Source: Streptomyces sp. NBC_00154 (GTDB lineage: Bacteria > Actinomycetota > Actinomycetes > Streptomycetales > Streptomycetaceae). Taken from it: DNA of 64,000 nucleotides. The notes below the pieces were generated by a model. The model had not been told where the DNA came from and did not search any database. It saw nothing but the letters and a program-made list of their open reading frames with translations. The first letter of the stretch is position 1, and the number at the start of each line of letters is the position of its first letter. The stretch covers positions 5,462,501-5,526,500 of the forward strand of contig NZ_JAPEMI010000001.1 of assembly GCF_026342835.1 (NCBI RefSeq), written 5' to 3'. The position numbers and the translations under genes are program-made. This document shows positions 35,101 through 42,630 of the stretch, in pieces.

Positions 35101-35614
35101 GGTCTCAGCCAAACGGCTGCGCGAGGCGCGGCACGGGGAGACCGTGCTGGTCGCGGGCGCCAAGGCGGCCACTCAGACCCCGCCGATCCGGTCCGGCCGC
35201 CGGGTCATCTTCACCACCCTGGACGACGGTACGGGCCTGGTCGACCTGGCCTTCTTCGACGACAGTCACGCCGCCTGCGCGCACACCGTCTTCCACTCCT
35301 GGCTGCTGCTCGTGCGTGGAGTGGTGCAGCGGCGCGGGCCGCAGAGTCTCAGCGTGGTCGGCGAGGTCGCCTGGAACCTGGCGGAACTGGCCGAACTGCG
35401 GCGTACCGGCGGACTCGAAGCGGTCGCGGCCCGGCTGGCGGAGGACGCCGCAGCGGAGGAGGAGCCCCCGGGCGACCGGGTGGCCGACGACGGCCGCCGC
35501 ATCCATCTGCCGACCGGATACGAGATGAACCCCTGGTCCGACCTCCAGCCGCCCGGCGAAGGCGTCGCCACCGGAAGGAAGCTGTGGCACCAGTCCCCGG
35601 GGAGTGCGGGATGA
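32117..35614 (+). CDS. dnaE2: Error-prone DNA polymerase III alpha subunit DnaE2
   Basis: The 1165-residue C-family polymerase for translesion synthesis starts at GTG 32117, placed 5 bases after AGGAGG and opening with the PHP-domain motif FTHLHTVSGFSLRYGASHP. The PHP domain covers about 1-330. The palm follows with ARGSGAGSLVNHLLGI and the catalytic PDIDIDVES near residue 435, then FPMAQFDKDDVEDLGLLKLD, the fingers, helix-hairpin-helix and an OB fold near the C-terminus. The size fits DnaE2 rather than replicative DnaE1. It overlaps the Y-family gene by 4 bases (ATGA) and sits behind an SOS box, so it is very likely damage-induced. Confidence 0.93.
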   Translation: MPGFTHLHTVSGFSLRYGASHPERLAERAAERGMDALALTDRDTLAGTVRFAKACDRAGVRPLFGVGLAVGAEGAERTPEGGRTQRPRTPVRGGAFVDESAPRVTFLARDGARGWAELCRLVTAAHAVTGDLRTGAGQPLVERSALPAEGLTVLLGPASEVGRALAAGRPDRAAALLAPWREIYGDDLRLEAVHHGREGTGPGSLRLAARTVGFAAEQGVRAVLTNAVRYADAGQGPVADVLDAARRLVPVDPRRAPLDSGERWLKDDRAMRETAERITSAAGLGRDAGARLLAETRRTADACVVDPERDLGLGTVHFPEPHLVGAGRRTAQRVLASRAAAGMVLRGYDRRRDYWERMHHELDIIDYHGFASYFLTVAQVVDDVREMKVRVAARGSGAGSLVNHLLGIAHADPVEHGLLMERFLSKRRFVLPDIDIDVESARRLDVYRAIIERFGAERVATVAMPETYRVRHAIRDVGAALSMNPAETDRLAKAFPHIRARDARAAMEELPELREVAREKGKYGRFWELVEALDALPRGIAMHPCGVLLSDASLLRRTPVMPTSGEGFPMAQFDKDDVEDLGLLKLDVLGVRMQSAMAHAVMEVKRASGQEVDLDAVPPGDPETYRLIRTAETLGCFQIESPGQRDLVGRLQPATFHDLVVDISLFRPGPVAADMVRPFIEARHGRAPVRYPHPDLEGPLRETYGVVVFHEQIIEMVDIMTGCGRDEADRVRRGLSDPELQGRIKDGFAQRAAAKGYSTEVIARTWEIIEAFGSYGFCKAHAVAFAVPTYQSAWLKAHHPAAFYAGLLTHDPGMYPKRLLLADARRRGVPVLPLDVNRSAAAHRIELVSGEEGDSEVWGLRLALSDVHGISKAEVARIEAGQPYTSLLDFWQRARPGKPAAERLAQVGALDAFGANRRDLLLHLSELHRAQRGTGTRSGSGGAQLPLDDGRKTGSIGLPDLNDAERLSAELGVLSMDVSRHLMGDHHAFLKELGAVSAKRLREARHGETVLVAGAKAATQTPPIRSGRRVIFTTLDDGTGLVDLAFFDDSHAACAHTVFHSWLLLVRGVVQRRGPQSLSVVGEVAWNLAELAELRRTGGLEAVAARLAEDAAAEEEPPGDRVADDGRRIHLPTGYEMNPWSDLQPPGEGVATGRKLWHQSPGSAG

Positions 35615-36618
35615 GCGACACGTACGAGGAGCCGGGGATCCTGTACCTGCGGTTCCGCAAGGTCGGCGGTGGCCTTCCGGACAGTGCCGGTTACGCCGGG
35701 CTGCTCGCTCTCCTCGGCGCATTCACCCCGGTCGTCGAGGCGGCGCCGCCGGACGGGGCGCTCGCCGATGTGCGCGGTGCGCTGCGCTACTTCGGGCGGG
35801 ACGCGGCAGGGCTGGCGGCGGTGATCCGGGTCCGTGCGCTCGCCCTGCACGGGGTGGACTGCGCGATCGGGGCGGCCGAGAACCCGATGCTGGCCCGGAT
35901 GGCGGCGCGGCGGGCCGCGCCCGGGGCGACTTCTGTGGTGCCCGGCGGCGGGGGCGCCGCATTCCTCGCGGCCGAGCCGGTCGTCGCACTGGACGGTGTC
36001 GGGGCGGCGACCGCCCGCACACTGTGCGGATACGGGCTCGACTCCGTCGGCCGGATCGCGGCGGCTCCGCTCGCCACCCTGCAACGGATCACCGGTGTAC
36101 GGACCGGGCGCGAACTGTGGGAGCGGGCGCGCGGCATCGACCGTACGAAGGTCGTGCCGAACGCCGCCGCCCGGTCGGTCGCCGCCGAGCGGTCCTTCCC
36201 GCGCGACGAGCTGGACCCGGAGCGACAGCGCCGCGCGCTCATGTCGCTCGCCGAGGAGCTGGGGGCCCGGATGCGCGGGGACGGCCAGGTGTGCCGGGCG
36301 CTCGCGGTCTCCGTGCGCTACGCCGACCGGACCGGCTACTCGACGCTGACCCGCAGCCGTACGCTCCGTGAGCCCACCGCCCACTCCGCGGCGCTCACCG
36401 GACTCGCCTACCGGATCCATGACTCGTTCGGGCTGCAGCGGGCCCGGGTGCGGGGGATCGGGCTGCGCGCCGAGGGGCTCACGGACCGCGAACGGGCCGC
36501 CCATCAGCTGTCGTTCGACCCGGTGGACGAGCGGGCGCGGCGGATCGAGGCGGTGGCGGACCGGCTGCGGGCCAGGTTCGGTCCGCAGGCCGTGATGCCG
36601 GGCCGACTCGCTGCCTGA
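35611..36618 (+). CDS. ImuB-like Y-family polymerase homologue lacking catalytic acids
   Basis: The 335-residue product is translationally coupled to dnaE2. Y-family features are present in the thumb and little-finger region: VALDGVGAATARTLCGYGLDSVGRIA (helix-hairpin-helix), RTGRELWERARGID, ERSFPRDELDPERQRRALMS and a C-terminal beta/alpha part. The palm opening reads ILYLRFRKVGG where active Y polymerases have an Asp-x-Asp-x-Phe-Tyr pattern, and the SxDE motif is also missing. This is the state of ImuB, a non-catalytic adaptor that links DnaE2 to the sliding clamp. No imuA-like gene is seen beside it. Confidence 0.83.
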   Translation: MSDTYEEPGILYLRFRKVGGGLPDSAGYAGLLALLGAFTPVVEAAPPDGALADVRGALRYFGRDAAGLAAVIRVRALALHGVDCAIGAAENPMLARMAARRAAPGATSVVPGGGGAAFLAAEPVVALDGVGAATARTLCGYGLDSVGRIAAAPLATLQRITGVRTGRELWERARGIDRTKVVPNAAARSVAAERSFPRDELDPERQRRALMSLAEELGARMRGDGQVCRALAVSVRYADRTGYSTLTRSRTLREPTAHSAALTGLAYRIHDSFGLQRARVRGIGLRAEGLTDRERAAHQLSFDPVDERARRIEAVADRLRARFGPQAVMPGRLAA

Positions 36619-36668
36619 CCTGCCGTCATGTCGATCGACCTGGATCTTGGGTGATGCTGCGTCAGTTT

Positions 36669-36710
36669 TTACCGACGCGTAACTTCCCCCGCTACCTTAC
36701 TCGCGCGTAA
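36669..36710. promoter_or_regulatory. Two TTAC-N6-GTAA operator repeats upstream of lipase gene
   Basis: TTACCGACGCGTAA (36669-36682) and TTACTCGCGCGTAA (36697-36710) are two inverted repeats of the same form 28 bases apart, in an AT-leaning stretch 99 bases before the lipase start. They look like a pair of sites for one dimeric regulator, possibly a TetR protein of lipid metabolism. Confidence 0.55.
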
Positions 36711-36808
36711 TTTGGCATGAGCACATAGAACGTCGGTACAGAACTTGTGGTCCGGGCCGCAGGGCGCAGTGACATCGCAACTCCCTTGAGCCGCAAGGAG
36801 ACCACACG

Positions 36809-37702
36809 ATGCTGCCCTGGACACGTGCACCGCGCACCCCACGTGCGCGGAGAGGACTCGCCGCACTGCTCCTCGCCGTCGCCGCGTTCGCCACCCCCAC
36901 GGCGACCGCCACCGCAGCCACCCCCGCCGCCGCCACAGCCCCCTCCCGTGGCTGGAACGACTTCTCCTGCAAACCCTCCGCAGCCCACCCCCGCCCCGTC
37001 GTCCTGGTCCACGGAACCTTCGGGAACTCGGTCGACAACTGGCTCGTCCTCGCCCCGTACCTGGTCGGCCGGGGCTACTGCGTCTACTCGCTCGACTACG
37101 GGCAGCTGCCCGGCGTGCCGTTCTTCAACGGCCTCGGCCCGATCGACAAATCGGCCGGCCAGCTCGACACCTTCGTCGACAAGGTGCTCGCCGCCACCGG
37201 AGCGCCCAAGGCCGACATCGTCGGTCACTCCCAGGGCGGCATGATGCCCAACTACTACCTGAAGTTCCTCGGTGGCGCCGCCAAGGTGAACGCCCTGATC
37301 GGACTCGCCCCCGACAACCACGGCACCACCCTCCTCGGGCTGACCAACCTGCTCCCGTACTTCCCGGGCGCCGAGGACCTGCTGAACGCCCACACGCCCG
37401 GCCTCGCCGACCAGATGGCCGGATCCCCCTTCATCACCAAGCTCAACGCGGGCGGCGACACCGTGCCCGGCGTGCGGTACACGGTCATCGCGACCAGGTA
37501 CGACGAGGTGGTGACCCCGTACCGCACGCAGTACCTGGACGGGCCGAACGTACGCAACGTCCTGCTCCAGGACCTGTGCCCGGTCGACCTGTCCGAGCAT
37601 GTGGCGATCGGGACCGTGGACCTGATCGCCTACCACGAGGTGGCGAACGCCCTGGACCCGGCGCACGCCACCCCGACCACCTGCGCCTCCGTCCTCGGCT
37701 AG
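36809..37702 (+). CDS. Secreted lipase, alpha/beta hydrolase
   Basis: The 297-residue exported enzyme starts at ATG 36809 behind AAGGAGA. It has a signal peptide with two arginines and an Ala-rich h-region, cleaved near residue 38. The mature fold shows RPVVLVHGTFGNSVDNW (oxyanion), the elbow VGHSQGGMMPNYYL with the nucleophile Ser, a likely Asp in ATRYDEVVTPYRT, and the catalytic His in SEHVAIGTVD. Cysteines at both ends of the mature part may form disulfides. This is the Streptomyces extracellular lipase/esterase type related to LipA. Two TTAC-N6-GTAA sites precede it; it is convergent with the AA10 gene, 19 bases away. Confidence 0.88.
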   Translation: MLPWTRAPRTPRARRGLAALLLAVAAFATPTATATAATPAAATAPSRGWNDFSCKPSAAHPRPVVLVHGTFGNSVDNWLVLAPYLVGRGYCVYSLDYGQLPGVPFFNGLGPIDKSAGQLDTFVDKVLAATGAPKADIVGHSQGGMMPNYYLKFLGGAAKVNALIGLAPDNHGTTLLGLTNLLPYFPGAEDLLNAHTPGLADQMAGSPFITKLNAGGDTVPGVRYTVIATRYDEVVTPYRTQYLDGPNVRNVLLQDLCPVDLSEHVAIGTVDLIAYHEVANALDPAHATPTTCASVLG

Positions 37703-37721
37703 GCCAGGCTCGAACCGCCTC

Positions 37722-38756
37722 TCAGTGTCCGCGTCGGGCCGCACCGCCGGCCCGGCGACGGACCGAGGCGAACAGGGCGGCCGCGCCGACGGCGAGCGCG
37801 GCCGCACCGCCGACCGCAAGGTACGGGGTACTGCCGTCGCCCCCCGTCTCGGCGAGGCTCTCGCCCGCCGGGGCGGGGCCGGTGGCGCTGTCCGGCTCGG
37901 GTGCGTTCGCCTCGGACGGGCCGGCCGACGCCTCGGCGGCCGGAGCCGCCTGGGTGACCTTCGCGCCCGTACCGGCGTCGTCGTCACCATGACCGCCGTG
38001 CTCCACCGACGACTTGTCGGCGCCCCCGGCGATCTCCTGCTCGGACGGCGCGGACGCGGTCGGCGCAGGGACCGCGCCCACCGAACCACCGCCACCGGCA
38101 CCGCCGTCGGCGCCCCCGAAGACCACATCGGAACAGGCGTAGAACGCCTCGGGGGAGTCCGAGCGCTGCCAGACGGTGTAGATCAGCTGCCGTCCCGAAC
38201 GCCTCGGCACGGTCCCGTCGAACACATACGATCCGTTCTCCAGCTTCGGATCGGTGGCCGTGGCGAACGGCTCGGACTCCAGGTCCGACCACTTCAGCGG
38301 CTTCGTCGGGTCGTAACCGGCCTTGGTGAGATACAGCTCGAACGAGCCCTTGTGCGGCGCGGTGGCGCGGAAGCGGAAGGTGTGGCTGCCGGCCGCCATC
38401 TTGGTCGACGGCCAGTCGGCGCGCGGCAGATCGAGCCCCTTGAACTTGTCGTTGCCGGCGCTGCACAGCTTGCCGTCCGGGATCAACTGCCGGTGATTTC
38501 CTGCCGCATTGGCGATGTTGACCCCGTTCCAGTCGTACAGCGCCTGTGTCCCGCCCGCCGCGACCGCGGCCACGCACGCCGCCGACTTCGGATGTTCGGG
38601 CCCCTCCGCGAAGCAGGCGGAGACCCGGCTGACCGGATCCGTCAGCGAGCCATGTGCGGCGGCCGGAGTCGCGGACAGACCGGTCAGCGCGAGCGGTGCC
38701 ACACCGAGCGCGACGATTGCGGCGGCCTTGCGGCGAGCGGTCCTGATCACGGTCAT
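37722..38756 (-). CDS. AA10 lytic polysaccharide monooxygenase, cell-wall anchored
   Basis: The 344-residue copper enzyme of family AA10 oxidatively cuts cellulose or chitin. The signal peptide ends at ATPAAA, leaving His35 as the mature first residue (HGSLTDPVSR), which with His135 (TAPHKG) forms the copper brace. Further markers are ALYDWNGVNI, LIPDGKLCSAGND and VWQRSDSPEAFYACSDVVF. After the catalytic domain (ending near 225) comes a Pro/Ala/Ser-rich linker, then LAETGG, a hydrophobic helix and RRRAGG, i.e. a sortase signal of the LAxTG type used by Streptomyces class E sortases. An IS1380-family element sits about 120 bases upstream and may have separated it from regulatory sequence. Confidence 0.9.
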   Translation of the reverse strand: MTVIRTARRKAAAIVALGVAPLALTGLSATPAAAHGSLTDPVSRVSACFAEGPEHPKSAACVAAVAAGGTQALYDWNGVNIANAAGNHRQLIPDGKLCSAGNDKFKGLDLPRADWPSTKMAAGSHTFRFRATAPHKGSFELYLTKAGYDPTKPLKWSDLESEPFATATDPKLENGSYVFDGTVPRRSGRQLIYTVWQRSDSPEAFYACSDVVFGGADGGAGGGGSVGAVPAPTASAPSEQEIAGGADKSSVEHGGHGDDDAGTGAKVTQAAPAAEASAGPSEANAPEPDSATGPAPAGESLAETGGDGSTPYLAVGGAAALAVGAAALFASVRRRAGGAARRGH

Positions 38757-38877
38757 GGCGCGTCTCTCCTTCGGCGGTTCACGTCTGCGTCGAGGAGAAG
38801 CTAGCCGCCCGCCGGCCCGGAAACGGCTGCTGGAAGGGGTGCTCGGCGATCTTTATGGCGGGCTTAAGGAGCGTCTA

Positions 38878-38893
38878 AGCCTTGATCCACCGA
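38878..38893. repeat. Left inverted repeat of IS1380-family element
   Basis: The 16-bp AGCCTTGATCCACCGA is the reverse complement of 40535-40550. Confidence 0.8.
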
Positions 38894-39001
38894 TCTGATG
38901 GCTGTGGATGACTCTTCGGGAAACAAGGAAGTGCCTTGTGACCTGCGATGATGGGAGTTCTTGAGGCTTCCAGCACGCACGATCGGCAAGGCACTTCCGA
39001 G

Positions 39002-40393
39002 ATGCAAGTTTCCCATACTCCAGCGGCGGTCTCCGCTGCGTTCGATGACCCGAATCTGGTCGCGCTTGCCGGGCTGGTTCCGGTGATGCGGCTGGCCGAA
39101 CGGTGTGGGCTGTCGGGCCTGGTGACGCAGAAGGTGGAGCTGAGCGGGACGACGAACGGCGCGGGTGCGTCGGCGGGCGCCAAGGTCAGCAGCATCGTGG
39201 CCGGCATGGCGGCGGGCGCGGACAGCATCGACGACCTCCACGTGCTGCGGCACGGCGCGATGCCCGCCCTGTTCCGAGGGGTTCGTGCGCCGTCCACGCT
39301 GGGCACGTTCCTTCGCGCGTTCACCCACGGTCACGCACTCCAACTCCACGCTGTCCACCGCAGGTTCCTCGGTCAACTGGCCGCGCACACCCCGCTGCTT
39401 CCCGGCGCCGATCAGATGGTGTTCATTGATGTCGACTCCACCCACAAGCGGGTCTACGGCCGGGCCAAGCAGGGCGCCGAGTACGGCCGGTTCAAGGGCA
39501 TCCGCACCCTGCACCCCCTGCTTGCCACGATCTGCACCCCCACCTCCCGGCCGGTGATCGCAACAGTACGGATGCGCCGCGGCAAGGCAGCCGATTCCCG
39601 TGGGGCCCCGAAATTCGTCAGTGAGGCGCTGGCCACCGCCGTCGAGGCGGGCTGCACCGGCACCCGGATCCTGCGAGCGGACTCGCAGTTCTACAACGCC
39701 GGGGTGATCGCCGCCTGCCGCCGGGCCGGAGCCCACTTCTCGATCACCTGCGGGATGAACCCCTCCATCAAACGGGCCATCCACACCCTCCCCGACCAGG
39801 CCTGGCAGCAGATCACGTACCCGACCGCGGTGCCCGATCCCGCAACCGGTGAACTCATCTCGGACGCCGAAGTCGCCGAGATCCCCGCCTACACCGCGTT
39901 CGCCAGCCGCACAAAAGCAGAGCGGGTCACCGCGCGGCTGATCGTGCGCCGGGTCCGCGACCTGGCCAAACCCGCCGTTGTGGGTGAGCAGGGCGAGTTG
40001 TTTCCCGTCTGGCGCTACCACCCGTTCTTCACCGACCAGCCCGCACAGACCCTCCAGGCCGAACGCGAACACCGTCACCACGCGGTCATCGAGCAGGTCA
40101 TCGCCGACAGCAAAGCCTCTGCCCTGGCCCACCTGCCCTCCGCACACTTCCACGCCAACGCCGCATGGCTCACCCTGTGGGCGATGACCTACAACCTGCT
40201 GCGGGCCACCGGCGCACAGGCCTCCGCCTTCCACGCCAGGGCCACCACCGCCACGATCCGCACCCACCTGGTCCACGTTCCGGCCCGGATCGCCCGCTCC
40301 GGCCGCCGCATCACCCTGCACCTACCGCACAACTGGCCCTGGCAGCACGCCTGGACACACCTGTTCTCCACCGCCCACGGACCGGCCGGCTGA
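39002..40393 (+). CDS. IS1380-family transposase
   Basis: The 463-residue product starts at ATG 39002 (MQVSHTPAAVSAAFDDPNLV). It shows the family pattern: MVFIDVDSTHKRVYG holds the first catalytic Asp; RILRADSQFYNAGVI holds the second; the distal glutamate lies in the VIEQVIADSKASALAHLPS region, before a Trp-rich NAAWLTLWAMTYNLL. The DDE catalytic core and size are complete and the frame is unbroken, so the element may be mobile. It transposes its own element and has no host role. Confidence 0.88.
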   Translation: MQVSHTPAAVSAAFDDPNLVALAGLVPVMRLAERCGLSGLVTQKVELSGTTNGAGASAGAKVSSIVAGMAAGADSIDDLHVLRHGAMPALFRGVRAPSTLGTFLRAFTHGHALQLHAVHRRFLGQLAAHTPLLPGADQMVFIDVDSTHKRVYGRAKQGAEYGRFKGIRTLHPLLATICTPTSRPVIATVRMRRGKAADSRGAPKFVSEALATAVEAGCTGTRILRADSQFYNAGVIAACRRAGAHFSITCGMNPSIKRAIHTLPDQAWQQITYPTAVPDPATGELISDAEVAEIPAYTAFASRTKAERVTARLIVRRVRDLAKPAVVGEQGELFPVWRYHPFFTDQPAQTLQAEREHRHHAVIEQVIADSKASALAHLPSAHFHANAAWLTLWAMTYNLLRATGAQASAFHARATTATIRTHLVHVPARIARSGRRITLHLPHNWPWQHAWTHLFSTAHGPAG

Positions 40394-40534
40394 TACGAAC
40401 AGCCCCTGCCCGCCCCGCCCGCAAGGGCCCGACCGGAACCGAACCGTGGAAATGCTGGGCAGACCAGCGGACACAAGCTGCCCTCACCCGGCCACCCGAC
40501 CCGAAGCCGATCAAAAGACCACTCTCAAACCACC

Positions 40535-40550
40535 TCGGTGGATCAAGGCT
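40535..40550. repeat. Right inverted repeat of IS1380-family element
   Basis: TCGGTGGATCAAGGCT is the reverse complement of 38878-38893. Confidence 0.8.
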
Positions 40551-40555
40551 AAGAA

Positions 40556-40812
40556 GGGGCTCAGGAAAGTGCACCAGTGAACCCCTGCGAACAGCCTTGA
40601 TGCTGGATGGGCTGTCCGTGGTCGTCCGGGGCAGACCGTCTGATGTCGTGCTGGGTGGCTCCCAATCTGGCTCCCAGCAGCCACCCAGCGGCCCAGACTC
40701 CCCTGAGAACCAGACCAGACTCCACCAGAGGCTGGAGCGTCGGGCGTCACGCCAAGAAGGTCCGCGGCTGCTTCTTGTTGCGCAGGAACTTACGCGACTG
40801 CCAGGCGACCTC
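40556..40812 (-). pseudogene. Transposase 3' remnant, copy A
   Basis: On the minus strand the sequence includes KFLRNKK and, at its left end, HWCTFLSPFLA before being cut off by the IS1380-family element. The plus strand aligns with 43669-43813 (shared GGCTCAGGAAA, CCTTGATGC, GACCGTCTG, TTGTTGCGCAGGAA), with about 100 extra bases in this copy. It is a decayed, truncated relative of the remnant at 43597. Confidence 0.5.
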
Positions 40813-41462
40813 GGAGAATGCGAGCTGAGGGTGCAATGACCAGCGACTTCAGGGCAGTTCATGGTCGTCGTTGGCCAGTGTGGGCCGACCTCAGACGGCC
40901 CGGCACAGGTGCGCGAGACGTAGGGTGAGCAGCTTTACAGAGGGCTCCCCTTAACGCCTCTCACCTGCAGCTTCTCCGTTGCAAGACACTCCTGGGGCAC
41001 ACCTGGGGGAAGGGGCCCCGAGAACACCGCTTCAGGAGTTCGATCCGACGACCTCAGTGCCACCTGAACCGCGGCGCGTTGGCGCCACCGTAGGTCGCTC
41101 GCGTTCCCCTTCGTTCAGCGCCGTCGATGTCAGCCGTAGATGTCATCCGCGCCGCTTCTCACTGCCGTCAGCGCTCGCGGTGCCGCTTCACGCACTCCAG
41201 GGGGACTGTCGACAGGGCGGTCGGCGCTGTGCTCCCCGGGACGCACGCGGCGACGTGGATCAAGCCACGGCGGCGGCCAAGCAGGACCTCGGCGAGGCCG
41301 TCTTCTCGGCGGAATTGAAGCTGGGCACCGGCCTGGGGCGGGCGACTGTCATGCGCTGATCATCTCGAAGTGGTCACAGAGCGGCGCAAGCCTTCCGCGC
41401 GTTCCTCTGCAGCGGCAAGATCCACCTCCATAACCCTACGCAGTGACGGAGAAGTCAACTAC
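40813..41462. other. Gene-poor stretch inside insertion island
   Basis: About 650 bases hold no gene I can support. Short open frames overlap in several phases without ribosome sites or family resemblance. Codon bias is weak, consistent with decayed mobile DNA. The promoter of the small secreted protein gene should lie in the last 100 bases. Confidence 0.5.
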
Positions 41463-41500
41463 ATGCGAACCCTGAGCAATTACATGCGAACCCTGAGCAA
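41460..41500 (+). repeat. Tandem duplication of a start region, period 21 bp
   Basis: TACATGCGAACCCTGAGCAA occurs at 41460-41479 and again at 41481-41500. The duplication copies the start codon and first residues (MRTLSN-Y then MRTLSK) in frame. Confidence 0.9.
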
Positions 41501-41888
41501 ACTCGCGCTCGTCGGTGCCCTCAGCGCCAGCTTCGTCGGTCTGATGCCCGCAAACGCCTTGGCCCTCGAAGCGAACTGCTATAGCGCAGCACCCGCGGAT
41601 CCGGACGGCGTCTCCTGCGTGATCTACCACGAGAACGCGGCCGGGTCTCACGTGGACCGGGTCTACTTCGAGGCATACGGCGAGGTGCTGCACCTCAGCG
41701 ATTACTGGGCCAACGGCGAGGGTGTGGTTGCTTACGTCAACGGCGTGTCTTACTACCTGACCACGGGCGCCGACACGACGAAAGACGTGAACCTCAGCTT
41801 TACGGAAGGCGCCAGGGTCCAGATCACGTCCTGCCAGACCGACAAGGGCACTGAGTACGACTGCCACACGGAGTACGCCACGGCCTGA
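41463..41888 (+). CDS. Small secreted protein of unknown function
   Basis: The 141-residue product starts at ATG 41463, 8 bases after GGAGAAG; a second ATG at 41484 comes from a 21-bp tandem duplication. A signal peptide (LALVGALSASFVGLMP, then ANALALEA) is followed by a mature protein of about 105 residues with four cysteines (NCYS, SCVIYH, SCQTD, DCHTE), likely two disulfides. The mature part is beta-rich and acidic (VYFEAYGEVLHLSDYW). I do not recognise the family. It lies inside an insertion island, and its codon use is less GC-biased than the neighbours, consistent with transfer. Confidence 0.7.
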   Translation: MRTLSNYMRTLSKLALVGALSASFVGLMPANALALEANCYSAAPADPDGVSCVIYHENAAGSHVDRVYFEAYGEVLHLSDYWANGEGVVAYVNGVSYYLTTGADTTKDVNLSFTEGARVQITSCQTDKGTEYDCHTEYATA

Positions 41889-41904
41889 TCCAGGCCGCTG
41901 GATC
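41887..41904 (+). terminator. Hairpin after the small secreted protein gene
   Basis: GATCCAG and CTGGATC form a 7-bp stem with a 4-base loop, overlapping the stop codon. Confidence 0.4.
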
Positions 41905-42630
41905 CAGCACTGACATGGGCCTTCCCGGGACCGGCGAGCACGAGGCGCTGGCACCGAGGGGCCGCGTGCATTCCAAACGGAACCGCCAAGCATCAAGCGA
42001 TGCAGGACAGAGGTGCTGCGGCCGGCTCAGATTCACGAATCCGCCGGCACTCGCCAACGGCACCCCGTCCATCCCGGAGTCTGAGCGCCCCCGCCGGAGG
42101 CATGTCCTTGATCCGCGGATTGGTTCTCGACTCAGGGCCGTAGCAGTTGCTGCGGCCCCAGGAGCCCGGCCTGGGCGCCGAAGGCGCGGAGGACCGGGCA
42201 CCAGGGGCCAGCCCGCGCTTGCGCGGGCACTTGATGAAGTAGGGAAAGTTCTACCGCGCTCGTACAGTGACGGTTTTCAGGACCGTTCTGTGAAGCGTCC
42301 CTGCAAGCCTGTGCCCTCGACGTGCGAGCCGGGCCGGGCCTCCATGCTGGCCTCCTGGCCGCAGGTTGGCCGAACGTACCTGTCGGCGACCTCTTCGTCC
42401 CGAACGCGATCGCGGGCCCAAGTGTCCTTGTCCGTCTGCTGTTTCACCTGGACGGAGCCGCAAGGTTCCGTCCGTAGTCGTCCCATGGGGGTACGAGGAA
42501 GGCTGCCGCGGTTGGCCCCCGGCCGATCACCGGCTTGGTTGGTGCACCCCTCCAACTTCATGGCACGGAAGGCCTGTTGTCAGTGCCAGCCTCTATGGTT
42601 CCTAGCAGGCTGCCGAGCGGAGGAGGACAC
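41905..42630. other. Gene-poor stretch before HNH gene
   Basis: More than 700 bases hold no supportable gene. Open frames on both strands lack ribosome sites and known motifs. The last bases carry AGGAGG for the HNH gene. It is probably scrambled mobile DNA. Confidence 0.45.

Larger units (their letters stand above)
38878..40550 (+). mobile_element. IS1380-family insertion sequence, about 1.67 kb
   Basis: The transposase gene lies between inverted repeats whose matching core is AGCCTTGATCCACCGA (38878-38893), reversed at 40535-40550. The flanks share only TAA, so a 4-bp duplication is not clear-cut. The right end joins directly to a transposase remnant, showing that this element landed in older mobile DNA. 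Confidence 0.75.

Noticed and set aside
38874..40554. Clear target duplication for the IS1380-family element
   Set aside because: Only TAA is shared at the two ends. The left flank CTAA and right flank TAAG do not match as a 4-bp duplication, so I do not claim one.
40979..41359. Possible 126-codon gene in the insertion island
   Set aside because: It has no ribosome site and no family resemblance, and overlapping frames are equally open.
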